Source of the DNA: Delphinapterus leucas
Lineage: Eukaryota; Chordata; Mammalia; Artiodactyla; Monodontidae
Direction: 5' to 3'
Length of the DNA: 64,000 bases
NCBI RefSeq assembly: GCF_002288925.2
Contig: NW_022098069.1
Span: 78,256,424-78,320,423, forward strand
The notes under the pieces: generated by a model
What the model was told of the DNA's origin: nothing
The model's input: the letters and a program-made list of their open reading frames with translations, nothing else
The model's database searches: none
Shown: one piece after another, positions 1 to 12,557 of the stretch
How positions within the stretch are numbered: the first letter of the stretch is position 1
Layout of the letters: each line of letters starts with the position of its first letter
Program-made: the position numbers and the translations under genes

Positions 1-436
1 TATAAGGATCCCATTGGAGGAATGTTTCCCAGTATCTTCAGATAATCAGTCACAACCTTCAGAGTATCACTCACATTAAAATCACTTTAAAAAAATCTTT
101 TATATAGGCCCATGGATATTCTAAACTTTTATACAGAATATCCCTCACTCAAAGAAATATCACTCCCTCAATCCCTTTCAACTCATTTCACCACCACACA
201 CAGAAAAGGAACATTAGTTTAGTAGAATAAATGAGAAGGTGAATGAATGAATAAAGGAATATCAAAAGGTAGTTGTCAGTATAAAACGGCCTTTATGTAA
301 CTCATATTTCAACAATTGTGGGCCTCATTTCCTTTGTTCCTAATTTATTGAAGATTTTTAGGAGAGAAATCTCTACATCAAGTTAGTGGCATATGAAGTA
401 CAGCACTTAAGTTAATATAAATGTGCTATCACATTA
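1..436. other. Unassigned AT-rich sequence
   Basis: No gene, RNA or recognisable repeat seen here. The longest open frames are short and lack family resemblance. Confidence 0.4.
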
Positions 437-500
437 AATATATATATGTATGTATATATATATATATTTATATATATATATACACACACATATATATGTT
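437..500. repeat. (TA)n/(TG)n simple repeat
   Basis: An alternating TA tract with TATG, TTTA and CACA interruptions runs for about 60 bases. It is an imperfect dinucleotide microsatellite, probably length-variable. Confidence 0.85.
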
Positions 501-1344
501 TTGTTCCTGTGGTATCTCCTAGCTTGGCTATGAAAAATAATTACTCCTGTGAATTTAATGTATAATTATCCAGTGCATGTTTATGGTAAAGGTTATAAAT
601 CCTGATAAGTAAAAAAAATAATGATACGGTGTTAGAGGTTGGGATATTTATGTATAAAAAGGTTACATGGAAAGAAACTTAATAACTCTATACCTTGTAT
701 CATGTAATTTAAAATTATAAGGCTAACCAAAAAATAACCACACCTTTCTGAAATATTTGTAAGAGGAAAGAGGAAATCAGTTGGAAGATTGTATAAGTGT
801 GCTAAGCGTTCCATCTTTCAGAGCAGGGTGTCAGTGGTCGCTGCTTAATTAGGTAAATCAAGAAATGGAGGTATAAATCTATGTATCTGCAAATATTCTT
901 ACATATTGCATTACGACTTATTTAAGTAGGAAAGGATTTCTTAGAGAATTTTAGACATCTCAGAGCATTTTCAGGAGTGCTTGATAGAGTCAGTCTTGGG
1001 TACTTCACAGCTTGGAACAAAGCAGACAGATGCATGGAATCTAGGAAACAACTAGCCACAGGGCAGGATTTCTCCAACTAAGACAATAATGCCTGTGTCA
1101 CGCGTCCCTCTGCATATATGACAGGACCAGCTGCCCCATGAATGCCACACAGCTGCCCTAGAATAACCCCTGTATGCTCGCTAAAACAAGTGTATAGCTG
1201 CCACCCGGTTTTGCTCATTTCCTCATCCAAGTTTAATAAGGAAGCTATCTAATCAGTAAAAATGTCAGTCATATGCTTGCATTCTGGAAACAAGTGAGTC
1301 TCAGAAATGTAGAAGGCTAACCATTTAGATAGGTTACTGTAATC
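501..1344. other. Unassigned intergenic sequence
   Basis: Nothing recognisable was found between the TA repeat and the first SINE. A 60-codon reverse frame at 632-814 has no family signature and is taken as chance. Confidence 0.4.
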
Positions 1345-1551
1345 CTTTTTTTTTTTTTTTTTCGGTACGCGGGCCTCTCACTGCTGTGGCCTCTCGCGTT
1401 GCGGAGCACAGGCTCTGGACGCGCAGGCTCAGCGGCCATGGCTCACGCGCCCCCGCTCCGCGGCATGTGGGATATTCCCGGACCGGGGCACGAACCCGTG
1501 CCCCCTGCATCGGCAGGCGGACTCTCAACCACTGCGCCACCAGGGAAGCCC
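1345..1551 (-). mobile_element. CHR-type tRNA-derived SINE (reverse)
   Basis: A poly-T run of about 18 bases is followed by CGGTACGCGGGCC, and the unit ends in ACCAGGGAAGCCC. This is a complete CHR unit on the minus strand, tail first. The tRNA-like A-box region lies near 1525-1545 and the B-box-like GGTTCGTGCCC complement near 1490-1500. No clear target duplication was found. Confidence 0.93.
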
Positions 1552-1799
1552 TCTTTCTTTCTTAAAACGTAGAAATTTATTTTCATTGTTAGAGGCCAGA
1601 AGTCCAAAATCAAGCTATCATTAGGGTTGTGCTTCTCCTAGAGGATCCAGAGGAGGATCCTTCTTTTTTCTGGTGGCCCCAGGCACTCTTATAAACACAT
1701 CACTCAAAACTCTGCCTCCATCGTTTTCCTTTTTAAAAATTTTAAACGTTTTTAAAAACATTTCTAGAATTTATTATAGAGATGAACAGTACATAGAAT

Positions 1800-1960
1800 T
1801 TGTTCCCTCATATCTTTTTTCCCAGCATTATTGAGATTATTGACATATAGCATATGTAAGTGTAAGGTGTACAATGTGATGATTTGATTCATTTATATAG
1901 GGCAAATGATCACCACAATAAACTTAACACATCAATTTCATTCTGTTGCATAATTACCAT
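1800..1960 (-). mobile_element. L1 3'-end fragment (reverse)
   Basis: The pattern TTATTGAGAT, ATTGACATATAGCAT, GTGTACAATGTGATGATTTG, then ATGATCACCACAATAA is the recognisable reverse complement of a mammalian L1 3' untranslated region. It is short and diverged. Confidence 0.7.
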
Positions 1961-2129
1961 TTTTAGTGTAATTCTAATAGGTGTGATTATAAATTAACTT
2001 CCGAAATATTTACGATTTCACTTAGGCAATTAAATGAAAAACTATTTCCCTCAGAATTTTATGTTCACTATATTTTATTACATGTATGTGTGAAACAGAA
2101 TAAAGGAAAGCTCATTTAAAATGGAGTCA

Positions 2130-2498
2130 TGGGCTTCCCTGGTGGTGCAGTGGTTAAGAATCCGCCTGCCAATGCAGGGCACATGGGTTCGAGCCCTAGT
2201 CCGGGAAGATCCCACATGCCGTGGAGCAACTATGCCTGTGCACCACAACTACTGAACCTGTGCTCTAGAGCCCACGAGCCACAACTACTGAAGCCTCCGA
2301 GCCACAACTACTTAAGTCCGCGTGCCTAAAGCCCGTGCTCTGCAGCAAGAGAAGCCACTGCAATGAGAAGCCCGCGCACCATGATGAAGAGTAGCCCCTG
2401 CTCACCGCAACTAGAGAAAGCCCGTGTGCAGCAACGAAGACCCAACGCAGCCAAAAATAAATAAAAATAAAATAAATTAAATTTATTAAAAAAAAAAT
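2130..2498 (+). mobile_element. CHR-1-type SINE (long form)
   Basis: Starts GGGCTTCCCTGGTGGTGCAG and contains a B-box-like GGTTCGAGCCC. It carries an extended body with repeated CCACAACTACT motifs, and ends in AAAATAAATAAAAATAAAAT. A 12-bp target duplication (aaaatggagtca) sits at 2118-2129 and 2499-2510. The length and divergence indicate an older family than the 200 bp copies. Confidence 0.93.
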
Positions 2499-2853
2499 AA
2501 AATGGAGTCAGGAGGTCAGAAGGGGAATCCCTCAGGCAATACCATTTCACATCAGTGACAGACCCCAACAGGAAGACGTTAATTATAGACCTTAACAGGA
2601 AGAATTCTCCTTGCCCAGCATCAAGTCCAGCCAGCGGGAAGTGCTACACCATCCTGAACTCTTACTTTTAATAAGTGAACTTTGTTTCAATACAACCCCT
2701 CCCAATTTCCTCTTTTTTCTTTATAAAGTAGCATTCCTCTTCTTTGCTTGTTAGACTTGTCATTGGCTCTTGCTATAGCTTGCTTGTTCTGAATTGCAAT
2801 TTCCTCCAGAAAAAATCCATTTTGCTGGTAAAATAACTGGCTGTTTTATTTTA

Positions 2854-3070
2854 TTTTATTATTATTATTATTTTTTTGCGGTACACAGGCCTCTCACTTG
2901 TTGTGGCCTCTCCCGTTGCGGTGCACAGGCTCCGGACGCGTAGGCTCAGCGGCCATGGCTCACGGGCCCAGCCACTCTGCAGCATGTGGGATCTTCCAGG
3001 ACCGGGGCACGAACCCACGTCCCCTGCATCGGCAGGTGGACTCTCAACCACTGCGCCACCAGGGAAGCCC
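2854..3070 (-). mobile_element. CHR-type SINE (reverse)
   Basis: A TTATTATTATT-T tail is followed by GCGGTACACAGGCC, and the unit ends ACCAGGGAAGCCC. The flanks carry a 16-bp direct repeat (tggctgttttatttta) at 2838-2853 and 3071-3086, a textbook target duplication. The copy lies inside the probable LTR at 2089-3112. Confidence 0.95.
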
Positions 3071-3189
3071 TGGCTGTTTTATTTTAAAGGCCAAAATAAT
3101 AATAATAATACAGTGTTCTGGAGAAGATTTTTCTAATGAAAATAATATATATTAATCAACAAACTAATACTGACATCTCAAATTAATGA

Positions 3190-3415
3190 CAATAACTGTA
3201 ACTACAATTTCCTGAATACTTATCTATGCAAAGTATTTTTTTCTTTACCTTCCCTTGTTTAATTCTCACATCAACTCTCAGATCTAGGCACAATTAGTAT
3301 CACATTATAAAGAAAAAAATAGAAACTCTTAAAACTTAACAAAGCTTTCATATAGTAAACCCAGACAGAAAATGGCAGAACTGTGACTGAAATCTAGATT
3401 CCAATATCCATGATA
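3190..3415 (-). mobile_element. MIR SINE relic (reverse)
   Basis: The order of motifs follows the reverse complement of MIR: a CTGAATACTTATCTATGCAA segment, an AATTCTCACATCAACTCTCAGAT segment, then CAGAACTGTGACTGAAATCTAGATTCCA. It is strongly diverged. Confidence 0.55.
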
Positions 3416-5873
3416 GCAAATGCAATCCTCCTAAATTCAAACACAAAACCATAACGAGATTGCTGAGAATCCAGTATGTATAAGAGGTCTTTTTGAATTA
3501 AGAAACCATATTGCTCTCATCAAAAAGGTCTAATCTAGGGTGAATTCTTAGCACAAACACACAAAAAATTAAGAATATACTTCTCCATAATAATCATGCT
3601 ACTGTATCTAGGGTATTTAATCTTTTCTTGGTTGTTAAATTAGACTTTCAGTTAGGCATGAGCATATACTGATGACATGCTGATTATTCATAACGCCAGT
3701 GTCTCAGCTGGATAAACTAAGAGGGATTCAGCTATGATTCAGATGTATCTTGGTATGTTTGGTGAGCCACTGGAATTGATTACCAAGGGTATGCTTATAC
3801 AAGAGATCTAGAAGTCTCCCTTGAGAGTGCTCTTCTAAGAAAGATGAGAATCAAGGCAAATAAGTATTGCTTAAGAAAAATAGCACTAGGTGAGAAATAT
3901 AATTTTTAAAATGTGTATTTTGTATTATCAAATTTTTGCCTGCCCTTCATTTCCCCAAAATATCTTGTGTAAGAAATCTAGGAAAAGGATATGATAAACA
4001 TGAAAAGAAAAAATATATATATAAACTTTTCACTGAATTATCTGTAAAATATTGGCAACCACAGTGCCTCAATCACTCTTCTGACACCCACATAAAGAAC
4101 TGCTTGAATGAGATAAATAAAAATTTGTCCATTTCTGTAGGGCAGCCATTTGAGAAACCAAGACTCTTGGGGTGAATATCTGGAAAGATAAGACTCAGTG
4201 ATAGCAGGATGGATAGTCAAGCTGTGTCATCTTGTTTTAAGAATAGGGAACAGAATCCAGGCTTACCACTTGTTAAGCAGAATAGGAGGCAATATTGCTG
4301 TAGCCAGAGCAAAAAATAAGGCAACAGTTCCCTCTTAATTGTGATAAAAGATTTAATACTTGAATACTCAGGTTCCATGTGACAGTCTTAAAAAGATCAA
4401 ATTTACAAACATATACTGAGAGATTCCTGCATCAGGGCATTGAATTTGTCAGAGGTAAGAGTTAATCCAATTGTGTGGGTTAAGATGAAGTGTACCAAAT
4501 TCTTTTTGTTAATGTCAATAGTGACTATATTTATTTTAACAGCCAAACTTGGATATTCTGGAAAAACACAGTTGCACAATCAACATTTACTTTATATTGC
4601 TTTGGCAAATACTCTGCACTTTTTATTTAAATACGAGATTTCTTTTTCTTTCTTTTAACCACTTCAAATAGAGACTTTTGGAAAAGGCAGGGATAAGTAA
4701 AAAAACACTAGAAAATTTCTTATGTAACTTATTTTTAACCAGTTCACCTACTGGTTAAAAAAGCAGATGATAACTAAAAAGTCAAAGGAAAAGAAAATGA
4801 TGGTTCATAAAAATACAGATGTCTTCATTTGAATACTATCGTTAGAAACATGGAAGTTTAATAACCCCACAGATGGTCCTCTAATTGAGCACATTTGTGG
4901 TATTTAAAACCAACCAATGTTGATAAATAAAAAGAATGGAATTACTCCATATTAAGAAAATAAAGTTTTTATCATCAAGTCTTTATCTTGTTAAACTCTC
5001 ATTAAGTTCTGAGTGACCTTTTCTTTGTATAATTTATTTTTTCACACCACTCATTTTTTACACAAGTGTTTACTTCTTATGTATGCGTAAGTATTGTGCT
5101 AGGTGATACTTTTGAAAGAACAAGACACAAACCTACCTGCAAGTTGCTCATTAACTTATTTGGGTGCTACAGTGTCAGCTAAGTGTTTCCCAATAACTAC
5201 ATTGTCCAGCAAGAATTATATTCCTCTTTTTTTATTAATAAAAATAATTTTAATTTAGAACATGTGTGCCCATATAAAGAAATTTGCTGGTGCTTTAAAA
5301 AGAGATAAGCATATTCCCTTTTTGTCCTCTTTCCTTTCCCTCCTCCTTCCTAGTTAGTAAGGAGATGGGATGACAAGAACTAGAATAACAATGCATTGGA
5401 AGCCATGTTGAAAAGGGCAGCAGAACAATATAAAAGGAGTTCAGATGCCACACCCAGTCAAGTTGCTATATTGGCCAAAAATTCTACATGAAAGGAACTA
5501 AAATTTTGTTATTTTTCATCCCCTGTTATATTGGAGACTTATGAAAAACAGACCTGTATTTTAACACATGTAGAGATTATATAAATCAATAATTCTTAAC
5601 TTTGTTAAGCTTAAACATGTTTATAATAAAATTTTATAATTTCCACTTAATATTCTGAAACTAAATTCACAGATAATTAACTTATGAACCCTTAATTTTA
5701 AAATATATTTTATAAATCGAATTATAATGTAAGGATAATAGCAAGAAAGGTGATTTATTTATTTAAAATGCATTTCAAAATGTAAAATTTGAGCAAGAAA
5801 AAATGCAGTGGTTCAATGCTTACATATATATATAATAAGTTAAGGCTAGTAGAGTTGTCCATATCAGAGGTAC
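3416..5873. other. Unassigned intergenic sequence
   Basis: About 2.5 kb with no recognised gene or repeat. Short open frames at 3936-4175 and 4440-4658 have no domain, conserved motif or supporting context and are treated as chance. Confidence 0.4.
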
Positions 5874-5998
5874 AGAAAGGAAGGTAGAAAGGAAAAGGGA
5901 AGAAGGAAGGAAGGAGGGAAAGAAGGAAGGAAGCAAGGAAGGAAGGAAGGAAGGGAGGGAAGGAGGGAGGGAGGGAGAAGAGAAGGGAGGGAGAAGTG
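5874..5998 (+). repeat. Polypurine (GGAA/GGGA)n tract
   Basis: About 125 bases of almost pure purine on the plus strand, built from GGAA, AAGG and GGGA units. The matching reverse-strand open frame is only Ser/Leu/Pro/Phe low complexity and is not a gene. Confidence 0.92.
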
Positions 5999-6422
5999 AG
6001 CAAAAAAATAAAATAAAATAAATAAAAAATAATAAAACAAAAAGCTGTAGGAAAGTTTGAGGCATGCATTTGTGTCAGTATCGGATTATATTTGGAAAGC
6101 AAGGAAAGTGAAAAATAATAAATAATTTCAATATGTAATTTACATAACATGGATTTATCATTCTTGGATAAAAACAAAAAATATGTAGTAGGAAAATTGT
6201 ATTAAATATTTTAAAACAAATTCTATTAATGAATTTCAATATAATCACATTTCATGAGTTGCTGCTAATCTAACATTCTTAAATTTTCTTAAAAAATAAT
6301 TCTGTTGCCAATCTTCTGAAATCTCCTGTTACATATTTGCAGTTGCTTTTGTTACAGTAAGTACACTATCAACATAAAATTATTTTCAAATAAATATGTA
6401 GCTGCAAATGTATATGTAATTT
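5999..6422. other. Unassigned AT-rich sequence
   Basis: AT-rich DNA with a short AATAAAATAAAAT run at its left edge. No gene or dispersed repeat recognised. Confidence 0.4.
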
Positions 6423-6643
6423 TTTGTTTGTTTTTTTGTTTGTTTTTTGTGGTACGCGGGCCTCTCACTGTTGTGGCCTCTCCCGTTGCGGAGCACAAGC
6501 TCCGGACGCGCAGGTTCAGAGGCCATGGGTCACGGGCCCAGCTGCTCCGCGGCATATGGTATCTTCCCGGACCGGGGGCACGAATCCGTGTCCCCTGCAT
6601 CGGCATGCGGACTCTCAACCACTGCGCCACCAGGAAAGCCCCC
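6423..6643 (-). mobile_element. CHR-type SINE (reverse)
   Basis: A T/G-rich tail (TTTGTTTG units) leads into GTGGTACGCGGGCC, and the unit ends CCACCAGGAAAGCCCC. A 14-bp target duplication (tgtatatgtaattt) lies at 6409-6422 and 6644-6657. Confidence 0.95.
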
Positions 6644-6657
6644 TGTATATGTAATTT

Positions 6658-8065
6658 ATATGTATATGTAATTATTTCTAAAGAAATAAGCATGAAAGTC
6701 TTAACTGGACCCAAAAGATTTTATAGCTCAACTCATTATATCATTCTATGCCATAAAGTCATCTTCTAAATCAATTAATTCTTCCTCCAAATTCTTGGTT
6801 AGCACATTACACATTCACTTCAGATAAATTCAATATTGCAAGTTCATGCTGACTCTTAGAATCATAATTAATTTTTGACAGCAACCAAATAATAGCAATA
6901 TATTTCCAAATCATTTTGTTTAAATACATCTGCATCAAATTTCAACCAGTATGGGAAACCTTAAAAATTCTCATGAGTAAGGCTACTTTTATACTATGTA
7001 CAGTTTTTAGTAATTCCTTGATCACTCCTTACACTTTAGTGAGATATACCTCATTTCCATGTAGCCTAAGACAGACTTCTTTTAACTTTGCATATATATC
7101 TGAAAAAATTATCACACCATTTGCTGTATTTTAATGTCAATTTTTAATTTTTCACTGAATAAAAAAAATCTACAATAAAATGGTGAAAAATATATTTTAA
7201 AAGTTTCTTTGAAGGGTCACTGTAGCTCAATGTGGAAGTAAAAGGTTACCAAATAATCTATCATTCCAGAAATTACTATACATTTTACACTGATTATTAT
7301 ACATTATTATACATTATGCATTAATAGCTCAGTAACTTCATTGAATTTGTCTTTTTCAAAGTTCTTGGCAACTAAGTGCTGTTGATGAATAATGCAATAA
7401 ATTGCTAAAACACCTGGTGTTTCTTTTTTAAGTTGGCTGTAAACCTGTGTTACCCACTATCCCAAGTTAGTATTCCATCTGTTGTACAAGTGGTGTCATT
7501 TGAAAAGGGAATATTTTTTCCTGTGAACTGATTTTAAAGGTTTCAAATGTTAACAAACTGTGTATTACAGTCTGGTATTCTAAATGACATCTCTTCTATT
7601 ATTTTTTCATTCCTTTGGAATTGTGCATATGGTAACTTCAGTTTATTATATACTTCATTTATTTTTGCTTTCTCATTGATTTATATGAAAACAGTATTTT
7701 TGTTCAATGAAAAGATGTAAATTATTAGATTTGAACTATCATCACAATACAAATAACTTCACATATAGCTGGTAAGATAAATTTTTCTCTAATATTGCAT
7801 AGTTCATCATATTTTGTATTATTTGTACTTTATATAAGAAAAAAAGAAACTTTGATCATTCTGGATTTAAAATTTTTTAAATATCCTAATGACAGCACAA
7901 TACTTTCCAAAAATGTCTTTAAATTTCAGAATTGTGTGGTTAATGTGTTTCTTTTTAAAATTTGCATTTATTCTTGATATTTTCGTTGTTTAATTAGAAA
8001 AAAAATTGTCAGTAGATTAAATGTACCCAAGATGTTCATTTTGGAATGAAGTGATAAAACCCAAC
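6658..8065. other. Unassigned intergenic sequence
   Basis: About 1.4 kb of AT-rich DNA. No family, RNA gene or simple repeat recognised. Confidence 0.4.
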
Positions 8066-8079
8066 AAAAATTCAACTGA

Positions 8080-8290
8080 GGGCTTCCCTGGTGGCGCAGT
8101 GGTTGAGAGTCCGCCTGCCAATGCAGGGGACACGGGTTCGTGCCCCGGTCCAGGAAGATCCCACATGCGGCGGAGTGGCTGGGCCCGTGAGCCATGGCCG
8201 CTGAGCCTGTGCATCTGGAGCCTGTGCTCTGCAACGGGAGAGGCCACGGCATTGGGAGGCCCGTGTACCGACAAAAAAAAAAAAAAAAAA
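8080..8290 (+). mobile_element. CHR-type SINE
   Basis: Starts GGGCTTCCCTGGTGGCGCAG, has the B-box-like GGTTCGTGCCC near 8135, and ends GTGTACCGAC plus poly-A. The flanking target duplication (aaaaattcaactga) is at 8066-8079 and again at the end of the tail, about 8287-8300. Confidence 0.95.
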
Positions 8291-8300
8291 ATTCAACTGA

Positions 8301-8939
8301 ATCATGTAGACAATTTTTCTTTATATTTATCATTTTAAAATAAGATCTAAAATCACCATTATTGTACCAGTGCAATCACAGACTGATACAAGTGTACCAG
8401 TGCAGGGAACGTATTGATGACTCATATATCACAAATTGTATTACTAAGGATAAGGATGAGATGATTTTTCAAAATGTTAAACAACTCCTGGTTAACTTCC
8501 AAACAAAGCAAAGTTCAGTCTCCCCAAAATTTACCCAGTATTTACCTTTGATGTACATGAGAGCTGTGTAAAATCTATTTTGTATTTATGTGTACAATGG
8601 AAGGGGATTCTAGGCCCTATTTAAAGTAGACACCTTATCCCAGTCACTCTCTATCAAATAACCCTGTTTATTTTTTCTACATCACTTTATAAACTCTGAT
8701 CATATATTTTTATTTTGCCCCCCTAGTCATCCATTATCTATTTTCCTCCCCCCTCCACACACATACATAACAGCTTCACACACATAACATGCTCCCTTAT
8801 ACACACACATAATCTGAATTTGCACTTTCTTAAAGAGGGGAAACCTTGTCTGCCTTCCTCATTGCTCCATCCCCAAGATTTAGACTGACACATTGTAGGC
8901 ACTCAATTAATATCTATTAAGTAAACACATATTTTATAT
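8301..8939. other. Unassigned sequence; possible L2 tail at 8840-8927
   Basis: Mostly unrecognised. The segment ending CACATTGTAGGCACTCAATT resembles the 3' end of mammalian L2 or MIR elements, but it is too short to be sure. The gene-like frame at 8362-8571 has no support. Confidence 0.35.
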
Positions 8940-9158
8940 ATATATATTTATTTTTTAATTTTTTTTGCTGTACGTGGGTCTCTCACTGTTGCGGCCTCTC
9001 CCGTTGAGGAGCACAGGCTCCGGACGCGCAGGCTCAGCGGCCACGGCTCACGGGCCTAGCCGCTCCGCAGCATGTGGGATCTTCCCGGACTGGGGCACGA
9101 ACCCGTGTCCCCTGCGTTGGCAGGCGGACTCTCAACCACTGCGCCACCAGGGAAGCCC
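8940..9158 (-). mobile_element. CHR-type SINE (reverse)
   Basis: An AT-rich tail, then GCTGTACGTGGGTC, ending ACCAGGGAAGCCC. A 12-bp target duplication (catattttatat) is at 8928-8939 and 9159-9170. Confidence 0.95.
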
Positions 9159-9170
9159 CATATTTTATAT

Positions 9171-10479
9171 TTTGATCCTTTTTATTTGAGTTAAATGTAT
9201 TGCTCTCCTAAGTGAATTCCATGTCATAGCTTAAGACACAAAGTAACTATGACAAGATTAGAACAACTCAAGTGGAACACTGCTGTGATGTGATTAGCAG
9301 CAGCCATGTTTTACATGGTTATTTTAATGTTAACTACCAAAAGAACTTTTACATCAGAAGATAGTTTTTAAATTTTAATTTCTAAACTACAAGTGAAATG
9401 AGCTGATTCTAAAAATTGTACACGTTATCCACTTATGAACTTTAAAAAATTGACATTTTTAGTCTCTCATGTAAGAAACAAGAAACAAAAACACTGAATT
9501 CAGAATGAGCCAAGGTACACTTTCGCAGGAATGTTGAATCATAGTTTGCCTAAGGAATACCAGAATTGCTCACATTTGCATATTTAGATTAATAGTACAT
9601 TTCTAAAAGGTTTGTGCTGTAATTGGAACTTAAGTAACATTTGTAAAGTGTTATCTGTCAGAGTCTGAAGAGACCCAAAGAGAATGTATGTCATTATGCA
9701 AAATTACTAATTAAATACAAGTAATTTAGCAGATAATTTACATGTTCATTATATAATAGAAATTATTTAGTTTTAGGGGTTCTCTTTGTATTTCTAAAGT
9801 AATCTTGACCCAAGGGATCACAGACTGTTAAGAAGAAGTATAAATTATAGAATGAGACATATGTTGAACTGACTCATAGAGCTTTTGTTGTAGCTAATGA
9901 TTCCTCTAACAGTAATTGCATAAGGGAAAACATTTTCTTTTTAAGTAAATAATGTTCATTACCTCTTAAATCTACTGTCACTTGAAAACATTAACGTGGA
10001 AAAATTTTTACCTTCTTGATTAGCTCTCCAAGGATATCCAGCAGCTTTAAATTAATATTGATCAAACAGAAACCATCATATCCATCAAAGTGTTCTTACA
10101 AATATGGATGCATGGGAAAAAGTATTTTAATAGATTCTGGAAAGAAAAACACTCTCCTGAAATATACTGTAAATATATTGCAAATTATTAATATGAGGAA
10201 ACTGTGTTGGAATGGGGGATTTATTTTGTGGCTATTGATAAGCACTATCTCTATTGATAAATCTCAAATACTTCAATATTAAAGATTTGTATGTATAGTC
10301 AAATTGCAACCATGTTGTGTTAGTAATTGTTACCTGAACACTGTAACTTTGGGAGGAAAAGAAAACAACCTGTCTTCCTAAACTGACCTTTTTCATCCAA
10401 GTTGTCTGAAAGCTCTATGAGGGTAGGAATTCTGTTTCTTCACAGATTTAGTACCAATAACCGATGGCACATTTTAATT
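9171..10479. other. Unassigned intergenic sequence
   Basis: No gene seen. A short L2-like piece may lie at about 10395-10480 (AAGCTCTATGAGGGTAGG followed by a TTTCTTCACAG segment). The frame at 10016-10282 has no family features. Confidence 0.35.
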
Positions 10480-12557
10480 TAGGTGACAATTCCCTCAAGT
10501 TCTTTCTGTTTTCTTTTGTTTTAATTTATTGTTGGCTTTTAAATAACTTTTTAAAAATTTAGTATTTATTTTATATTATTTTTCTAATTGTTATTGATAT
10601 AATTTAATGCTATTCACTTTCCTCTGATAACTACTTTAGTTGCATTCCAGATTCTGATTATGTCCTGCTAAAATTCTGAGGCATGTTGCAGTTTGATGTC
10701 TATTTCCAGTTTCATCCAAGAGTTAACATTGTGTGTTTCTAGGTAGAAGAATTTTATGCTTTTCAATTTTATTATGTATTTCTAGTTTTATTGAAAAGAG
10801 TTCAGAGAGTTTTATTTCTATTTTTGGGAATGTATTAAGATTTCTTCTGTGGCATAAAAATGGTCAATTTTCATGAACATTTTCTTTGCACTTAAAGAAG
10901 CGTAGTATCTCTATCTAGACTAAGATTTCAATATATAAGGTCTAAGTTATTGATGATAAATGTTCAGTACTTCAATGTCTTTACAAAGTTTGCTCATGTG
11001 ATCTGCCTTGGATCAAGAGAGATGTGTTCAATTATATTTTTATTGATTGTTTTTGCTTATTTCTTCTTGCCACTGCTGTAATTGCTGTTTAATAAGAATA
11101 ATTTTATTGTTTGCATAAAATTAATGACTGCTACAGTTTCACTAAGCAATATTGTTTTTAACTTTAAAAAACTGTAATTTTATTATTTTATACTACCTTT
11201 TTGGTCTAAGTTTTACCCTTTCAGATATCAAGATTTTAACCTCTACTTTGTTTTAATTGTGTTTGAAAAATGCATTTTGGCGTATCCTTTTATTTTTATC
11301 ACTTTTGAAGGTTTTTTGTTTTTAGGTTTGTCTCTTGTATAGAGCATAATTTTTAGGTAATAAAAATATTTTCTTTGTATTGGTGATTTAAGCTCATTTA
11401 CTTATTGCTATAATTAATATATATAGCCTCTAATCTCATATTTTAAAGTCTTATTCACATATAGGTATATCAATATGTGGTCATTTATTCTCTCATCATA
11501 TATTTTAATATTTAGAAAACCTTGCAATTCTAGATTAATGGTTACCTTTGTACTAAAGTTTTTAGAATATTCTTAGTCTTTGCACTTTTTAATTCAGTCC
11601 ATTGTTTCCCTCTATGAACAATATTAAATTTAACTAGCAACTTTTTCTTCCTTCTCCTCTCTCTTTCCCTCCAGATCCAAATTGAAGTAAAGTCTTTTAC
11701 TCCCAGTTAATACTTATAGGCACTTAGCGAGTTGATTCTACTTTCATATACTCTCAATTTTCTAAACCACTTTTGCTTTATCTAAAATGTCAGAGCATTT
11801 AACTTTCACATACTTTATCATCTTCCAGTTTCAAGTTGATATCCTCAGTTGTTTTCATTTTCTAAAGATAATTTTCTAGTAGATTTTCTCAGGAAAAACT
11901 TTGGAAACAATATTCCCTGTGTTCTGTCATGTTCTTAAAATCTGTCCATGGCCTTTACACCAGAAGGCCAATTTGGATAGATATAATACCTTTTAATCAT
12001 ACTTTCTTTCCTTAGAATCTTACATAGTTTTCTGGAACAGAACATTACTGTTGAAAAGTCTGATGTCAATTTGATTTCTTTATAAGTGATTTGAACTTTT
12101 GGTCTGAAAGCTCAAAGAATGTTTTTCCTTTTGCTCTGAAGTACAATAATTTTGCTTGAATATTTCAAGGTGTTAGGTTTCAACCACTCTAGGTTGATTT
12201 TACCAGGTACCAGGTATATATGTGTGTATATATTAATAGTGTTGAATGTATTTTCCCCTTTTGACATTATCTACATACTTATTCATTATTGTTTCCCTTA
12301 TAGCTTAAATTTCATTTCCATATTTTTTTCTTTAGAGTTCACTAATTTCTAACATGATCAGATACCTTTTTATATTATCTTGTCCAATATAATTTCTAGA
12401 TTTTTCTAAAGTTGATTGATGCTGTTTTTCATAGTTCCTAACATTTTCTCTAAACCTTTAACTGATTTTGCAAGAGTAAGGTAAAATTTTTATCTGTTTT
12501 TTGTGTATGTTTCTTGGGCATGCTTTCATTATAAGAATGTTATCCTGTTTACTCAGT
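10480..12557 (-). mobile_element. Very old L1/HAL1-like stretch (reverse)
   Basis: The plus strand is T-rich and follows the order typical of a reversed old mammalian L1. A GCATTCCAGATTCTGATTATG-type segment comes first, then a TTGTCTCTTGTATAGAGCAT segment. Further on, near 12045-12110, a GAAAAGTCTGATGTCAATTTG segment appears. All frames are broken. Assignment is from remembered motif order, and subfamily and exact ends are unknown. Confidence 0.55.

Larger units (their letters stand above)
2089..3112 (+). mobile_element. Probable solo LTR split by two CHR SINEs
   Basis: After removing two later SINEs (2130-2498 and 2854-3070), about 410 bases remain. They start TGTGAAACAG and end AATAATACA, so they have TG...CA-type ends. 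A TATA-like TTTATAAAGTAG lies near 2720, followed by a CT-rich stretch and a segment (TTTGCTGGTAAAATAACTGG) that resembles an LTR R/U5 region. The family is not recognised and no flanking target duplication was found, so this is inference from LTR-like layout. Confidence 0.45.

Noticed and set aside
5755..6177. 140-codon reverse frame with Ser/Leu/Phe/Pro repeats
   Set aside because: It is the translation of the polypurine simple repeat.
8017..8375. Several 75-135-codon frames over the SINE, also at 1334, 2851, 6352, 24816, 34369 and 47632
   Set aside because: All are the same CHR SINE translated in different frames; the shared peptide pattern reflects repeat copies, not a gene family.
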